Below, one piece after another: positions 1 to 10,960 of a stretch of 64,000 nucleotides of DNA; within the stretch, counting starts at the first letter, position 1; each line of letters begins with the position of its first letter. The notes under the pieces are model-generated. The model saw only the letters and a program-made list of their open reading frames with translations. It was not told the origin of the DNA and did no database searches. This DNA comes from Pseudomonas azadiae (lineage in GTDB: Bacteria > Pseudomonadota > Gammaproteobacteria > Pseudomonadales > Pseudomonadaceae): positions 3,038,001 through 3,102,000 of the forward strand of contig NZ_JAHSTY010000001.1 of the NCBI RefSeq assembly GCF_019145355.1, given 5' to 3'. A program made the translations under genes and the position numbers.

Positions 1-1560
<1,560 letters not shown>

Positions 1561-1718
1561 CATATAACACCCAAGCAATTTGACGACTCTAACGAGCATC
1601 AGATTGCGGTGTGTGAAGACGAGATGAACCGAAAGTTCGACGCTCACAAAACACCGAAAGCTGTCACATACCCAATTTGCTGAAGCGAGGCCATCTGGCC
1701 ACGACTCAGTACCCGAAT

Positions 1719-1836
1719 TTCTTGACGACCATAGAGCATTGGAACCACCTGATCCCATCCCGAACTCAGCAGTGAAACGATGCATCGCCGATGGTAGTGT
1801 GGGGTTTCCCCATGTGAGAGTAGGTCATCGTCAAGA
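1719..1836 (+). rRNA. rrf: 5S ribosomal RNA, first copy
   Basis: The sequence is a typical Pseudomonas 5S rRNA, running from cttgacgacc to gtcatcgtcaag. Its 5' and 3' ends pair to form the terminal stem. It lies about 160 nt after the 23S end, with no tRNA between them. It differs from the second copy at one visible position (cagcag here, cagtag there). Confidence 0.95.
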
Positions 1837-1844
1837 TTAAATTC

Positions 1845-1880
1845 CAAAACCCCTGTTTGCTAGCGCAAACAGGGGTTTTG
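1845..1880 (+). terminator. Rho-independent terminator after first 5S
   Basis: A perfect 16-bp stem (caaaacccctgtttgc paired with gcaaacaggggttttg) encloses a tagc loop. The arms have A and T tracts, so the hairpin could work in either direction. It follows the first 5S gene directly. Confidence 0.9.
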
Positions 1881-1944
1881 TTTATGTAGAAGTCCATGAA
1901 TTTTCGCCGGCCTGTTATTTAAACGACGGTCTGGTAAACAGAAT

Positions 1945-2062
1945 TTCTTGACGACCATAGAGCATTGGAACCACCTGATCCCATCCCGAACTCAGTAGTG
2001 AAACGATGCATCGCCGATGGTAGTGTGGGGTTTCCCCATGTGAGAGTAGGTCATCGTCAAGA
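1945..2062 (+). rRNA. rrf: 5S ribosomal RNA, second tandem copy
   Basis: This is a second complete 5S gene, almost identical to the first and preceded by the same gaattt flank. The duplicated unit includes the 5S gene and its own terminator. Because a terminator sits between the copies, the second 5S depends on read-through or on its own promoter. Doubled 5S genes are known in some rRNA operons of Pseudomonas. Confidence 0.95.
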
Positions 2063-2070
2063 TTAAATTT

Positions 2071-2106
2071 CAGAACCCCTGTCTGCTAACGCAGATAGGG
2101 GTTTTG
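2071..2106 (+). terminator. Rho-independent terminator after second 5S
   Basis: The stem cagaacccctgtctgc pairs with gcagataggggttttg around a taac loop, with a few G-U or mismatched pairs. It is a diverged copy of the terminator behind the first 5S and closes the rRNA operon. Confidence 0.88.
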
Positions 2107-2279
2107 TCGTTTAGATCGGCGAAACCTCCAGTGACGCGTCCCCACCTTTGTTGTGACCTTGCTGTGAACCCGTTGTAGCGAAATGCGCCACACAAGGTAT
2201 TTGCCCCGCTAAGCCGGTTCTGGTAAGACAACCACCGGTCGGTTTACTGCGTAAAAACATCATATGTCCCACAAACCCC

Positions 2280-2306
2280 TAAGTTTTGCCAAAGTTTGGC
2301 CGAAAG
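2280..2306 (+). promoter_or_regulatory. Putative sigma28 (FliA) promoter of the chemoreceptor gene
   Basis: TAAGTTTT at 2280-2287 and GCCGAAAG at 2299-2306 are separated by exactly 11 nt. This closely fits the FliA consensus TAAAGTTT-N11-GCCGATAA. It lies about 115 nt upstream of a methyl-accepting chemotaxis gene, a class usually controlled by FliA. The rest of the 2107-2420 gap shows no other gene. Confidence 0.6.
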
Positions 2307-2420
2307 CCTGAAGAGCCATGCGTGCACCGAATTAGAGCGGCCAGAGAAGCTGCCTAAAAACCTTACACGGAATGTTCCACTCGGCACGCTCACCCCCTTT
2401 GGCAAAAAGAAGTCGATGAT

Positions 2421-4301
2421 ATGAATCTCAAGTTCAGCCATAAAATCTTGTTAGCCGCGTCAGGCGTCGTGGTTCTAGCCTTCGCGTTGTTTACCCTTTA
2501 CAACGATTATCTGCAGCGCAGCACCATCAAGCAGAACCTGGAGTCGTCCATCCAGCAATCCGGCGAGCTCACCGCCAGCAGCGTCCAGAACTGGCTCAGT
2601 GGCCGAATATTGGTGCTCGAAAGTCTCACCCAAAACATCGCCCACCAAGGCAATGGCGCTGATCTACCGGGCTTGGTTGATCAATCCGCGTTCACCTCGA
2701 ACTTTCAGTTCACTTATGTGGGCCAGACCAACGGTGTGTTCACGCAACGTCCGGACGCAAAGATGCCCGATGGTTATGACCCACGTCAGCGTCCCTGGTA
2801 CAAGCAAGCAGTAGCTGCAGACAAGCCCATGCTTACGCCTCCGTACATGGCCGCAGTGGGTGGGCAGATCGTGACCATCGCAATGCCGGTGAAAAAGAAC
2901 GGGGAACTGCTCGGCGTAGTCGGCGGTGACCTGAGCCTGCAGACCTTGGTCAAGATCATCAACTCGGTGGACTTCGGCGGTATTGGCCATGCGTTCCTGG
3001 TCAGCGGCGACGGCCAGGTCATCGTCAGTCCTGAGGAAGACCAGGTGATGAAAAACCTCAAGGACATTTACCCTGGCAGTCAGTTAAAAATCGAGAGGCT
3101 CAATCAAGACGTCGTTCTGAATGGCCAGGACCGCATTCTTTCATTCACCCCTATCAGTGGCTTGCCTGGCGCAGATTGGTACATCGGTCTGTCAATTGAT
3201 AAGGACAAAGCTTACGCGCCGCTGGGCAAGTTCCGTACTTCAGCACTGATCGCCATGCTGATCGCCGTAGTCGCGATCGCTGTACTCCTGAGCTTGCTGA
3301 TTCAAGTGCTACTGCGGCCCCTCACCACCATGGGCGTGGCCATGCAGGATATTGCTCAGGGCGAGGGTGACCTGACCCGCCGCCTGGCTGTCACCAGCAG
3401 GGACGAGTTCGGTGAGGTTGGTAGCGCGTTCAACCAATTCGTGGAGCGCATCCACGCTTCGATTTCAGAGGTGTCCTCGGCTACCCGCCAGGTGCATGAC
3501 TTGTCCCAACGTGTGATGGCCTCGTCGAATGCTTCTATCATTGGTTCGGACGAGCAGAGCGCGCGCACCAACAGTGTGGCTGCAGCGATCAACGAGCTGG
3601 GCGCCGCCACCCAAGAGATCGCTCGTAACGCTGCCGATGCTTCACAGCACGCCAGCGGTGCCAGTGAGCAGGCCGACGATGGGCGCAAAGTGGTCGAGCA
3701 GACCATCCTCGCGATGTCGGCGCTGTCGCAGAAGATCAGCCTGTCCTGCACCCAGATCGAAACCCTGAACGCCAGCACCGACAACATCGGTCACATTCTT
3801 GATGTGATCAAAGGCATCTCCCAGCAAACCAACCTGCTGGCGCTCAATGCGGCCATCGAAGCGGCACGCGCTGGTGAGGCCGGTCGCGGTTTTGCGGTGG
3901 TCGCCGACGAGGTGCGCAACCTGGCTCACCGCACCCAGGAGTCGGCAGAAGAGATCCACAAAATGATCACTTCGCTGCAAGTGGGCTCGCGTGAAGCGGT
4001 CACCACCATGAATGCCAGCCAGGCCTCCAGCGAAGAAAGCGTAGAGGTCGCAAACCAGGCCGGTGAGCGATTGGTCAGCGTGACACAGCGGATCGTGGAG
4101 ATCGACGGCATGAACCAGTCCGTCGCGGCAGCGACTGAAGAACAGACCGCCGTGGTGGAAACCCTCAACGTGGATATCAACCAGATAAACCTGCTGAACC
4201 AGCAAGGCGTAGCCAATCTTAACGAAACACTGAAAGATTGCGACGCGCTGTCTCAACAGGCCAATCGATTGAAGCAACTGGTCGATAGTTTCAAAATCTG
4301 A
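2421..4301 (+). CDS. Methyl-accepting chemotaxis protein, PctA/PctB-like dCache receptor
   Basis: An inner-membrane chemoreceptor that passes ligand binding in the periplasm to the CheA kinase. A first membrane segment (about 8-28) is followed by a periplasmic dCache_1 domain (about 30-270). A second membrane segment (about 275-298), a HAMP domain (about 300-350) and a methyl-accepting signalling domain to residue 626 complete it. The conserved hairpin tip includes [20 protein letters not shown]. Overall sequence resembles Pseudomonas amino-acid receptors PctA, PctB and PctC. Ligand-motif residues R124, W126, Y127, Y142 and D170 are present, but the PctA Asp146 equivalent is Ala144, so the ligand range may differ. 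It is a single-gene unit with a sigma28-like promoter. Confidence 0.93.
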   Translation: MNLKFSHKILLAASGVVVLAFALFTLYNDYLQRSTIKQNLESSIQQSGELTASSVQNWLSGRILVLESLTQNIAHQGNGADLPGLVDQSAFTSNFQFTYVGQTNGVFTQRPDAKMPDGYDPRQRPWYKQAVAADKPMLTPPYMAAVGGQIVTIAMPVKKNGELLGVVGGDLSLQTLVKIINSVDFGGIGHAFLVSGDGQVIVSPEEDQVMKNLKDIYPGSQLKIERLNQDVVLNGQDRILSFTPISGLPGADWYIGLSIDKDKAYAPLGKFRTSALIAMLIAVVAIAVLLSLLIQVLLRPLTTMGVAMQDIAQGEGDLTRRLAVTSRDEFGEVGSAFNQFVERIHASISEVSSATRQVHDLSQRVMASSNASIIGSDEQSARTNSVAAAINELGAATQEIARNAADASQHASGASEQADDGRKVVEQTILAMSALSQKISLSCTQIETLNASTDNIGHILDVIKGISQQTNLLALNAAIEAARAGEAGRGFAVVADEVRNLAHRTQESAEEIHKMITSLQVGSREAVTTMNASQASSEESVEVANQAGERLVSVTQRIVEIDGMNQSVAAATEEQTAVVETLNVDINQINLLNQQGVANLNETLKDCDALSQQANRLKQLVDSFKI

Positions 4302-4304
4302 CCC

Positions 4305-4346
4305 GCTGAGCGGCAGGAGCGAGTCACTTTGCTCCTGCCGCTCAGC
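4305..4346. terminator. Bidirectional hairpin between chemoreceptor and mgoD
   Basis: A perfect 16-bp stem (gctgagcggcaggagc with gctcctgccgctcagc) encloses a 10-nt loop between two convergent genes. The right arm overlaps the mgoD stop codon. There is no strong T tract, so termination efficiency is uncertain. Confidence 0.6.
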
Positions 4347-4800
4347 CAAGCATGCGGCGGACATTGTCCAAGGCGCTATCGGCGAAGCCCTGCACAAACC
4401 GTCTAAACCCTGCGTTTGCGTCATCTGTGGGTTCCGCGATAATCGTCCATGTCACTTTGGAGCACTGCGCTCCAATCGATTGCACCTGGATCGCGGCCCA
4501 TAACCTGGCCACGCCCAGCGTGTTATAGATCGTGGTCCAGGTCATGTGCATGGCTTGCTCGTCCCGGCTATTGAGTTGCTCCACGACGCAGTTGCCATCG
4601 CGGAAAAACTTCGTACGCAAGGCACCCACACCTGTGCCGGTCATGTCGATGTGCGTCAGGTCGGGAATGAACACATCGAAGCCTGCGAATTGACCCACCA
4701 TGCTCCACAGGCGCGTGGCATGGCAGTCGACCACGACAGACGCCACTATCGGCAGGCCGTTCGGGTTTCGAATTAACGTATCGGGTTGCAGCGGTTTCAT
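4342..4800 (-). CDS. mgoD: MgoD/PvfD-like SRPBCC (polyketide cyclase-type) protein
   Basis: A 152-residue protein of the START/SRPBCC helix-grip type, the family often annotated as polyketide cyclase/dehydrase. It is the last gene of a minus-strand operon, starting 18 nt after the mgoA stop. Gene order and types match mgoBCAD of P. syringae (pvfABCD of P. entomophila), in which the fourth gene is a polyketide-cyclase-like protein. Its exact chemical step is not settled. Identification rests mainly on the operon context plus the overall SRPBCC look of the sequence. Confidence 0.8.
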   Translation of the reverse strand: MKPLQPDTLIRNPNGLPIVASVVVDCHATRLWSMVGQFAGFDVFIPDLTHIDMTGTGVGALRTKFFRDGNCVVEQLNSRDEQAMHMTWTTIYNTLGVARLWAAIQVQSIGAQCSKVTWTIIAEPTDDANAGFRRFVQGFADSALDNVRRMLG

Positions 4801-4818
4801 GAAGTTGTCCTGAGGCGT

Positions 4819-7800
4819 TCAAAGAAAGCCAATGGTCTTGAGGTAGTCGCAACCTTTGCTCAACAGCGGCGGATCTTTTTCAGGATAATGTGCGCCCATC
4901 TGCCGGACCCCCTGCCACGCGTTTTCGTGGCGAATCCTCGACGTGTCGCCGATATCTTCGTCCAGGCGACCGAGATAGAAACCAAGCACGCCAAACAGAG
5001 CGTTGTCCCGGCTGACCGTTCGTAGCGCCTGTTGCCACCGCGCGATGCTCACCCGCCTGAAGCGGTGACCGGCTCGGCTGAACGCATCCAGATAGCGGGC
5101 CCAGCTCAAAGGTTGTGGGTTGTGCAGGTTGAACACACTGCTGTCGGCTTGAAAGCGGACACAGTGGAACGCGATGAAACGAGCCAGAAAGTCCACCGGC
5201 ATCAGGTCGAAGTTCAATGCCAGTCGCGGCAGCAGACCCAGTTGCAATGATCCTTTGAGCATCAGCATCAGACGATTTTTCTGAGGCTGGCAGACGCCCG
5301 TCACGCTGTTGAAGCTGACATTGCCCGGGCGAAGGATGTTCACCCAGGCCCCGTGTTCCACCGCACGTCCCAATTGCCGTTCAGCGACCCACTTGGACAG
5401 GTTGTAGCCATTCTTGATGTACAGCGGCAGCGTGGTTGCGGCGTGTGCTTCGAGAACATAGCCCTGGGTGTCGAGGCTGCTTGCTGCGGACAGCGTCGAG
5501 ATGAAGTTGAAGACCTTCTTGCAGTGTGTCTCACACAGGCGCAGGCATTCGAGCAGGGGGTCGACGTTGTCCCTGGCCAGTGACGCGTAGTCCATCACGT
5601 GATTGACCTGCGCTGCGTTGTGGATCAGCACGCCAAAGTCTTTGGCAAGCGTGTCATAAACATCGCTGGCCAAACCCAAGCGAGGCAGGCTGATATCGGC
5701 GGTGAATACCTGCACCCTGCCCAGGTCCAGATGCTCCAGGCGATACTCGCGCAGCGCCTGGGTAAAGCGCGCCATCGCCGAGTGCCCGGGTTTGGCACGT
5801 ACCAGACATGCCACCTGGGTCGCGCCACCGATGAGCAACGCCTCGACGATATGGACGCCGATAAAACTGTTGGCTCCCGTCACGATCACCCTGTGCGTAT
5901 CGCCTGCGCGCTCATTCGGCAGCGTCTCGTACACCCACTCTCTTTGAGCATCACAAGCGGCCTGGCTGAAGCGCGTATCGGGCCGTTCGCCGTCTTCCAC
6001 CAAGGTCGCCAGGGTGCGAATTGTCGGCGCCTCAATGAAGTGGCTTAGCGCGAAACTTCGGCCGAATTGCTCGCGAACACGCAGCAAAAGGGTAGATAGC
6101 AAAATCGAATGGCCGCCGAGATCGAAGAAGCTTTCATCGATGGATATTTTTGCTACGGGCAGCGCCAGCACTTCGCTCCACAAACGGGTTAACCGGACGT
6201 GAAGCGGCGTTTGTGCAGCGCAGCAGTCAGCCTGCGCGATAGGCGAGAGCGGCAGTGCCATCAACGCCCCGCGATCGATTTTGCCGTTGCTGGAACACGG
6301 CATGCAGGGCAAAACATCCCAGAGTCCGGGCCTCATATAGGCCGGCAGCCACTGCCGCGCGTGTTGCTGCAGGGCTGCCAGGGTGGCCCCCGGTTCAGGT
6401 TGGGCGACATAGCCGCGAATCCTGCGTTCTCGGTCGATCACCACCGCCACCTGGCGATACAATCGACTTTCACGCAAGCGCTGTTCAATTTCCTGAGGCT
6501 CAACCCGAAACCCTCGGATCTTCACCTGATCATCACGCCGCCCCCCCAGTACGATCCCGTCGGCGGTCCACTTTGCCAGGTCGCCACTGCGGTATGCCCG
6601 CAGGAACTGGCCGCCTGGCAGGGCCAGTTCCACGAACGCAGGGGTGGCCTGTCGTGGAGCGTTCACATACCCAAGGCTCACCCCCGGCCCGACGATATAA
6701 ACCTCACCCATCACCTCTTCGTCCACCGGCTGCAAGTCGTCATCGAGAATCAGCACTTGGCTGTTGGCGATGGGGTGGCCGAGGTTGCGGTTGCTATCGC
6801 CGGGACTCAGGGTCCGATGGGTGACCAATACCGTGGCCTCCGTGGGCCCATAGAGGTTGTGAAAGGGGCACTGCTTTGCCAAGCGTTCGATTACATGGGG
6901 CTCGCAGACATCACCGCCGGTCAGCAGGTGCTTCAGGCCCAGCGGTTGTCCTGGTGGCAGAATGCTCAGCAGGGCCGGCGGTAGAAACGCATGGGTGACG
7001 CGCTGCCGGTGGAGCAGGCCGAGCAGTTGCCGAGGGTCTTGTCGTTGCGCTGCATCAGGGATGATCAATTCCGCGCCGGCTATCAGTGCGGGAAAAATGT
7101 CGACCAGCGACGAGTCAAAGCTCAACGGTGAAAATTGCAGGACGCGGCTCTGTTCATCCATGTCCATACAGGACCTGAACCAGGCCGCAAAATGTGCCAG
7201 GTTAGCCTGGCTCAGCAACACCCCTTTGGGTTGGCCGGTGGTACCCGAGGTGTAGAGCGTCATGCAGGGTGCATCAGCTGCGGGGCGGTGGCGCATCAGT
7301 GGGCGTGTCACGTCGGCGCCGCGCGGATCAGCGCTGCGAACATCCAGGGCAATGAAACGCTCGCGCAAGGAATGCTGACCGGCGTCAAGCAATACCCGCG
7401 CATCTGCGTGTTCAAGCATGACCCGATGACGCTGAGGAGGGTGGTCCGGGGCTAGCGGCAGATACACCGCTGCGCAGCCCAGCACTGCAAGAATACTGGC
7501 GTACAACTCGGTCGATTTTTCCAGGCATACGCCGACCACCGTTGGTGTCTGCGCAGTCTCCAGCAACGGTTGCAGCCGCTGCTGGATCGCCATGGCGTGA
7601 AGCTGCAATTGGCGATAAAGCACTTGGTTGCCGGCAATGTTCAGCGCCGGTCGGTCGGCGAAGGTCTGGAAGCTGGCCTGCAAGCGTTCTATCACGGGTG
7701 CCTGGGCTTCCTGCATGACAGCAGGGTTTGCAGTGCGGTTGAAGCGATGCACGAACGCCAGCGCGTCAAGCTCGCCCAAACCCTGCTCGGGCCATTCATT

Positions 7801-8196
7801 GGCGGCGGCGCTCATGCAGAAATATTCAGGATCCCGTGAGAATCCGCTGACGTGCAGTGCGACCCATTCCACCAGCGCATGCGTGACCTGCCGGCACAGG
7901 CGTTGGCCATTGCCACTGCGCTCGTCGGCGATATCCAGTACTGCTAATAACTGCCGCCCAGGCCCATACGCACGCAGTTGCAGCGCGGGCAGCCCACAGT
8001 CGGTTACCGGGCCAACACCCAGGCGCAGGCTTAATCGTGGAATGGGACCGATGTGATCCAGAGCTCCTTGGTTACCGTCATCGATCCACAGGTCGATGCC
8101 CTCGTCATCCGAGGCATGTCCATACTGTTCCAGCTCCTGCCTGATGGCGCCCAAGGCGCTGCTGGCGCCGTCAAATCCGATGGTCAGTCGCCGCAT
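4819..8196 (-). CDS. mgoA: MgoA/PvfC-like nonribosomal peptide synthetase (A-T-R)
   Basis: A single-module synthetase that should activate one amino acid and release it reductively. A poorly conserved N-terminal region (1-165) precedes an adenylation domain (about 166-650). That domain has core motifs TLYTSGTTGQPKGV (313-326), NLYGPTEA (447-454), YRSGDL (535-540) and NGKIDR (637-642). A carrier domain carries FFDLGGHS with the phosphopantetheine serine at 697. A C-terminal thioester-reductase domain has a Rossmann motif GANSFIG (774-780) and a YNLSK catalytic pair. There is no condensation domain. The MgoA/PvfC family uses leucine or valine for leudiazen or valdiazen-type signals; the substrate here was not deduced. 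The start overlaps mgoC by 13 nt. Confidence 0.92.
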   Translation of the reverse strand: MRRLTIGFDGASSALGAIRQELEQYGHASDDEGIDLWIDDGNQGALDHIGPIPRLSLRLGVGPVTDCGLPALQLRAYGPGRQLLAVLDIADERSGNGQRLCRQVTHALVEWVALHVSGFSRDPEYFCMSAAANEWPEQGLGELDALAFVHRFNRTANPAVMQEAQAPVIERLQASFQTFADRPALNIAGNQVLYRQLQLHAMAIQQRLQPLLETAQTPTVVGVCLEKSTELYASILAVLGCAAVYLPLAPDHPPQRHRVMLEHADARVLLDAGQHSLRERFIALDVRSADPRGADVTRPLMRHRPAADAPCMTLYTSGTTGQPKGVLLSQANLAHFAAWFRSCMDMDEQSRVLQFSPLSFDSSLVDIFPALIAGAELIIPDAAQRQDPRQLLGLLHRQRVTHAFLPPALLSILPPGQPLGLKHLLTGGDVCEPHVIERLAKQCPFHNLYGPTEATVLVTHRTLSPGDSNRNLGHPIANSQVLILDDDLQPVDEEVMGEVYIVGPGVSLGYVNAPRQATPAFVELALPGGQFLRAYRSGDLAKWTADGIVLGGRRDDQVKIRGFRVEPQEIEQRLRESRLYRQVAVVIDRERRIRGYVAQPEPGATLAALQQHARQWLPAYMRPGLWDVLPCMPCSSNGKIDRGALMALPLSPIAQADCCAAQTPLHVRLTRLWSEVLALPVAKISIDESFFDLGGHSILLSTLLLRVREQFGRSFALSHFIEAPTIRTLATLVEDGERPDTRFSQAACDAQREWVYETLPNERAGDTHRVIVTGANSFIGVHIVEALLIGGATQVACLVRAKPGHSAMARFTQALREYRLEHLDLGRVQVFTADISLPRLGLASDVYDTLAKDFGVLIHNAAQVNHVMDYASLARDNVDPLLECLRLCETHCKKVFNFISTLSAASSLDTQGYVLEAHAATTLPLYIKNGYNLSKWVAERQLGRAVEHGAWVNILRPGNVSFNSVTGVCQPQKNRLMLMLKGSLQLGLLPRLALNFDLMPVDFLARFIAFHCVRFQADSSVFNLHNPQPLSWARYLDAFSRAGHRFRRVSIARWQQALRTVSRDNALFGVLGFYLGRLDEDIGDTSRIRHENAWQGVRQMGAHYPEKDPPLLSKGCDYLKTIGFL

Positions 8197-9140
8197 GTCG
8201 CCCTCCGGGACACTGGCAGGTAATCGTCCAGCGCTTGCGCCACGCTGGGCGTTTGCAGCAAGCCGCTGTGTTGCAGGAAGCTGAGGATATTGCCCATCAA
8301 TGGGTGCTGCCGGGTGATGGGAAAGGCCAGCGCCGCGACTTCATCGCGTAATGCATTGCGCAGGCTGGCACTGATGTCGAGGTGTTCGATCAAGTGCTGG
8401 TCGAAGCTTTTTTGCAGATCGTTCGTCAGGTACTGAGCCAGGAAAATGGGCAGCACCCTGGCAATGCTATCGCGGTCGTCGCGGCTCGCGGCTTGCCAGT
8501 ACAAACGTACGAGCCGTGTCCAGAACTGTGCATGGCGGCCTTCATCAAACAGGTGGTCGGCCATCAAGCCACGGATGGACGCCTTGACGCTGGTGTCCTT
8601 GGAAAATGCAGCCACATCGTGGGTCACCGTGTTTTCGGCGATGGCCACGCCAATCAGCGCGATCGCATCCCGCAAGCGTTCTGGCGCCTGTGCCTGTGCC
8701 GCCGGCAGCGCACGGCTCAGTTCGATTTCCCGCGGCGGTTCCAACGGTTGTATGCCGGTCATGTCGACGGTTTGCTGCAGCAAATCCAGCGCAACCAGTG
8801 CGTGGTAGTCCTCGTCCACGACGACGGTCATCGCGTCAATGCGGCAGGCAAGCGGGAAGGGTACCAAGAACTGATTCTTGGCAATGCTGCGCGCGGTCTT
8901 GTCGACGATCTCGGTCTCGAATATCACCACGTCATTGATGAATTTGTAGAAGCTTTGCACCAGCACGAAGTCGCGCCACTGCGGACAGTGTTCGAGGAAT
9001 GTTCCACAGAGCACCAAGGGCTGGCGACACAACGGGTAGATCAGCTTGTCATCGTCCTCCAGCAAGCGACGAGGACGTGTGCGGACGGTTGCGCGGCGCT
9101 CCCAGTCATTGGCAATGGTTTGGTAGTCGGCGGCGTTCAT
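8184..9140 (-). CDS. mgoC: MgoC/PvfB-like diiron N-oxygenase (AurF family)
   Basis: A 318-residue diiron oxygenase of the p-aminobenzoate N-oxygenase (AurF) type. Likely metal ligands are visible: a glutamate in FETE (75-77), E110-x2-H113 in DEDYH, E169 in AENTVTH, and H196-x3-E200-x2-H203 in HLFDEGRH. In the mgo/pvf pathway this enzyme is thought to oxidise nitrogen on the amino-acid-derived intermediate, giving the N-N or N-oxide chemistry. The gene overlaps mgoB by 4 nt (ATGA) and mgoA by 13 nt, indicating translational coupling. Confidence 0.9.
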   Translation of the reverse strand: MNAADYQTIANDWERRATVRTRPRRLLEDDDKLIYPLCRQPLVLCGTFLEHCPQWRDFVLVQSFYKFINDVVIFETEIVDKTARSIAKNQFLVPFPLACRIDAMTVVVDEDYHALVALDLLQQTVDMTGIQPLEPPREIELSRALPAAQAQAPERLRDAIALIGVAIAENTVTHDVAAFSKDTSVKASIRGLMADHLFDEGRHAQFWTRLVRLYWQAASRDDRDSIARVLPIFLAQYLTNDLQKSFDQHLIEHLDISASLRNALRDEVAALAFPITRQHPLMGNILSFLQHSGLLQTPSVAQALDDYLPVSRRATCGD

Positions 9141-9895
9141 GGGTGCACCGCTTGCAGCGAGGTTCGAACCTCATCCCAGAACCTGATACGCCCTTGCACA
9201 GCAGAGAGGGCGGCATCGTTGGCCTCTTGCGGGTACGCCGGGTCTGCGCTGGCGAGGCGCTGCAGAAGCTGTTCGGCTGCTGGCCCATGATCCTGGGCGT
9301 CCAATTCTATGTGCCGCTTGAGGTAGGCACACAAGGTTGGCGCCTGGCGACGGACCCGTTCGTCGGCGTCCAGGAGGCGCGTGAACATCGCCGGGATGAC
9401 ATGCTCGCGACTGTGCAGGAAGGCCGCCGCCACACAATGGGTCGGCGCGTTTAGCGCAAGGTGCAAGGTGCTGTTGACGAAGCGGGCCACGCCGGGAAGC
9501 ACCTCGATCTCGCGTAAGGCGGCAGTTGCTTCCACGCCTTGGCGTTGTAGCGCCACAAAGCGGTTGATAGGCAAGGTACTGGCGCCCACTTCAGACATGG
9601 CCTCCAGGTACAATTCGAAGTGGCTGCAATAGCCCTGCTCCGGATGCAGGTCTGATTCCTCAGCCAGCACGAGCTCGTTGATCAGGCGTGCTGCCTGCGG
9701 GTCGGCAGGTGGCAGCCAAGGCAGACGAGTGCAGGTCAGGTCCCGTTGCAGGCGTTTGGCCAGGGTCATGAAATCCCAGACGGCAAATACATGGCTCTCC
9801 ATAAAAAGTTGTAACTTGCGCAGGGAAGTTATTTCTGGGAATAACGGATGACTGCATAAATGCAGTTTTGCTGTTTCAAGTAACAGTTGATGCAT
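9137..9895 (-). CDS. mgoB: MgoB/PvfA-like DUF3050 heme-oxygenase-like protein
   Basis: A 252-residue protein of the DUF3050 family, which has the heme-oxygenase-like fold used by many nonheme diiron oxidases. The diagnostic segment LFMESHVFAVWDFMTLAKRL (about 31-50) and the acidic EES segment (about 78-80) fit the family. It is the first gene of the mgoBCAD-like operon and overlaps mgoC by 4 nt. The start at 9895 gives the usual family N-terminus, with a short lead followed by the HPL and LRKL segment. Together the four genes should make a diffusible leudiazen/valdiazen-like signal. Confidence 0.88.
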   Translation of the reverse strand: MHQLLLETAKLHLCSHPLFPEITSLRKLQLFMESHVFAVWDFMTLAKRLQRDLTCTRLPWLPPADPQAARLINELVLAEESDLHPEQGYCSHFELYLEAMSEVGASTLPINRFVALQRQGVEATAALREIEVLPGVARFVNSTLHLALNAPTHCVAAAFLHSREHVIPAMFTRLLDADERVRRQAPTLCAYLKRHIELDAQDHGPAAEQLLQRLASADPAYPQEANDAALSAVQGRIRFWDEVRTSLQAVHP

Positions 9896-10210
9896 GGTTG
9901 GTGCCTATAAGTTGTTGCGTCTGCTGTGAAGACAGCGATAAGTGTTTGTCGGCAAGAAGTAAGTAGGTGTCTACCAGCCGCTGGCGCGCAGGGGCGATCC
10001 CTGAAACGACTGCAGCGTCGAGTGAAGTGCCTGGTTCAGGAGTGAACAATAATAAGCGGGTTAAACACTTTGGCGAGCATACAAATGTGTTAGAAGTTTT
10101 TCTAAATAATATGAGCTGTAAGTTAGTTTATTTATTGGCCGTGGGAAGTTTCCCCGCGCGGGGTGCTGGTAATTAGCCAGGCCGCCCCGCAACTAGCAGA
10201 GCTGCGTGTC
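9896..10210. other. Intergenic region upstream of the mgo operon
   Basis: About 315 nt without a gene, between the end of the GntR gene and mgoB. It should hold the mgo promoter, though I cannot pick convincing boxes. It is AT-rich near 10070-10140. A short GC hairpin (ccccgcgcgggg, about 10153-10164) just past the GntR stop may help terminate that gene. Confidence 0.5.
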
Positions 10211-10918
10211 TTATTGCATGCGTTTATTGTCGCCGACGTCCAACCCACTGAGGTACGCCGTGATTACCTCCATGCCCCGCATCAAGTGATTACGCAGCGT
10301 CAGGATGCTTTGCGCGGTTTTCTTCTGTGCCACCAGGTTCAGCAGTTCGCGGTGGTCTTCCTGGGATGTCTCACCCAGGCCCATGGCTTCAAGGTTGTAA
10401 CGCAGGAAACGTTCTTCCTCGTTCAAACCGTGCTCCACCAATTTGAGCAGCCGCTGGTTCGGGGCCTTGCCATACAGCGCCATGTGGAACAGCCGGTTGA
10501 GACGACCAATCTCGCTGTAGTTTTTTTCCTGCTCCAGAGCGTCGATGATGGCGTCCGCCTCGACGATATCCGCCTCGGTCAGTAAAGGTATCGACAGGCG
10601 CAGCGCTTCAGATTCCAGCAGCATCCGCAGTTCATAGGTTTCGGCCGAGTTATCCTCGATCAGGGGTGCAACGACGGCACCCTTGTGCGTTACCACATGC
10701 AGCAGTGACTGGGCTTCCAGCTGACGCAAGGCTTCACGCACCGGCATCCGACTGACCCCGAACAAGCTGGCCAACTCCTGTTGGCGCATGGCGGTACCGC
10801 AGGGCAACCGACCATCCAGGATGGCGTTGCGCAAGGTTTCTTCAATCACGGAGCGAGCGAGATGCGCGGGAATAGGTCCGCTGATCTTGATGCTGTTCAA
10901 AGGGGTCGGCTTATGCAT
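10211..10918 (-). CDS. GntR-family transcriptional regulator (FadR/FCD type)
   Basis: A 235-residue DNA-binding regulator. The N-terminal winged helix includes GVSRMPVREALRQLEAQSL, the GntR recognition region. The C-terminal all-helical FCD ligand domain (about 90-220) has spaced histidines that often bind a metal. The target is unknown: it lies next to the mgo operon on the same strand and is divergent from the TauD/ABC operon, so either could be its regulon. A perfect palindrome 43-54 nt upstream of its start is a plausible autoregulatory operator. Confidence 0.88.
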   Translation of the reverse strand: MHKPTPLNSIKISGPIPAHLARSVIEETLRNAILDGRLPCGTAMRQQELASLFGVSRMPVREALRQLEAQSLLHVVTHKGAVVAPLIEDNSAETYELRMLLESEALRLSIPLLTEADIVEADAIIDALEQEKNYSEIGRLNRLFHMALYGKAPNQRLLKLVEHGLNEEERFLRYNLEAMGLGETSQEDHRELLNLVAQKKTAQSILTLRNHLMRGMEVITAYLSGLDVGDNKRMQ

Positions 10919-10960
10919 CGCGGTTACGCTACGCTCCTTATTAGAATGGTGGGGTGGCTA

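Noticed and set aside
1561..1718. tRNA gene between 23S and 5S
   Set aside because: No cloverleaf or TTC-loop-like sequence is visible in this spacer.
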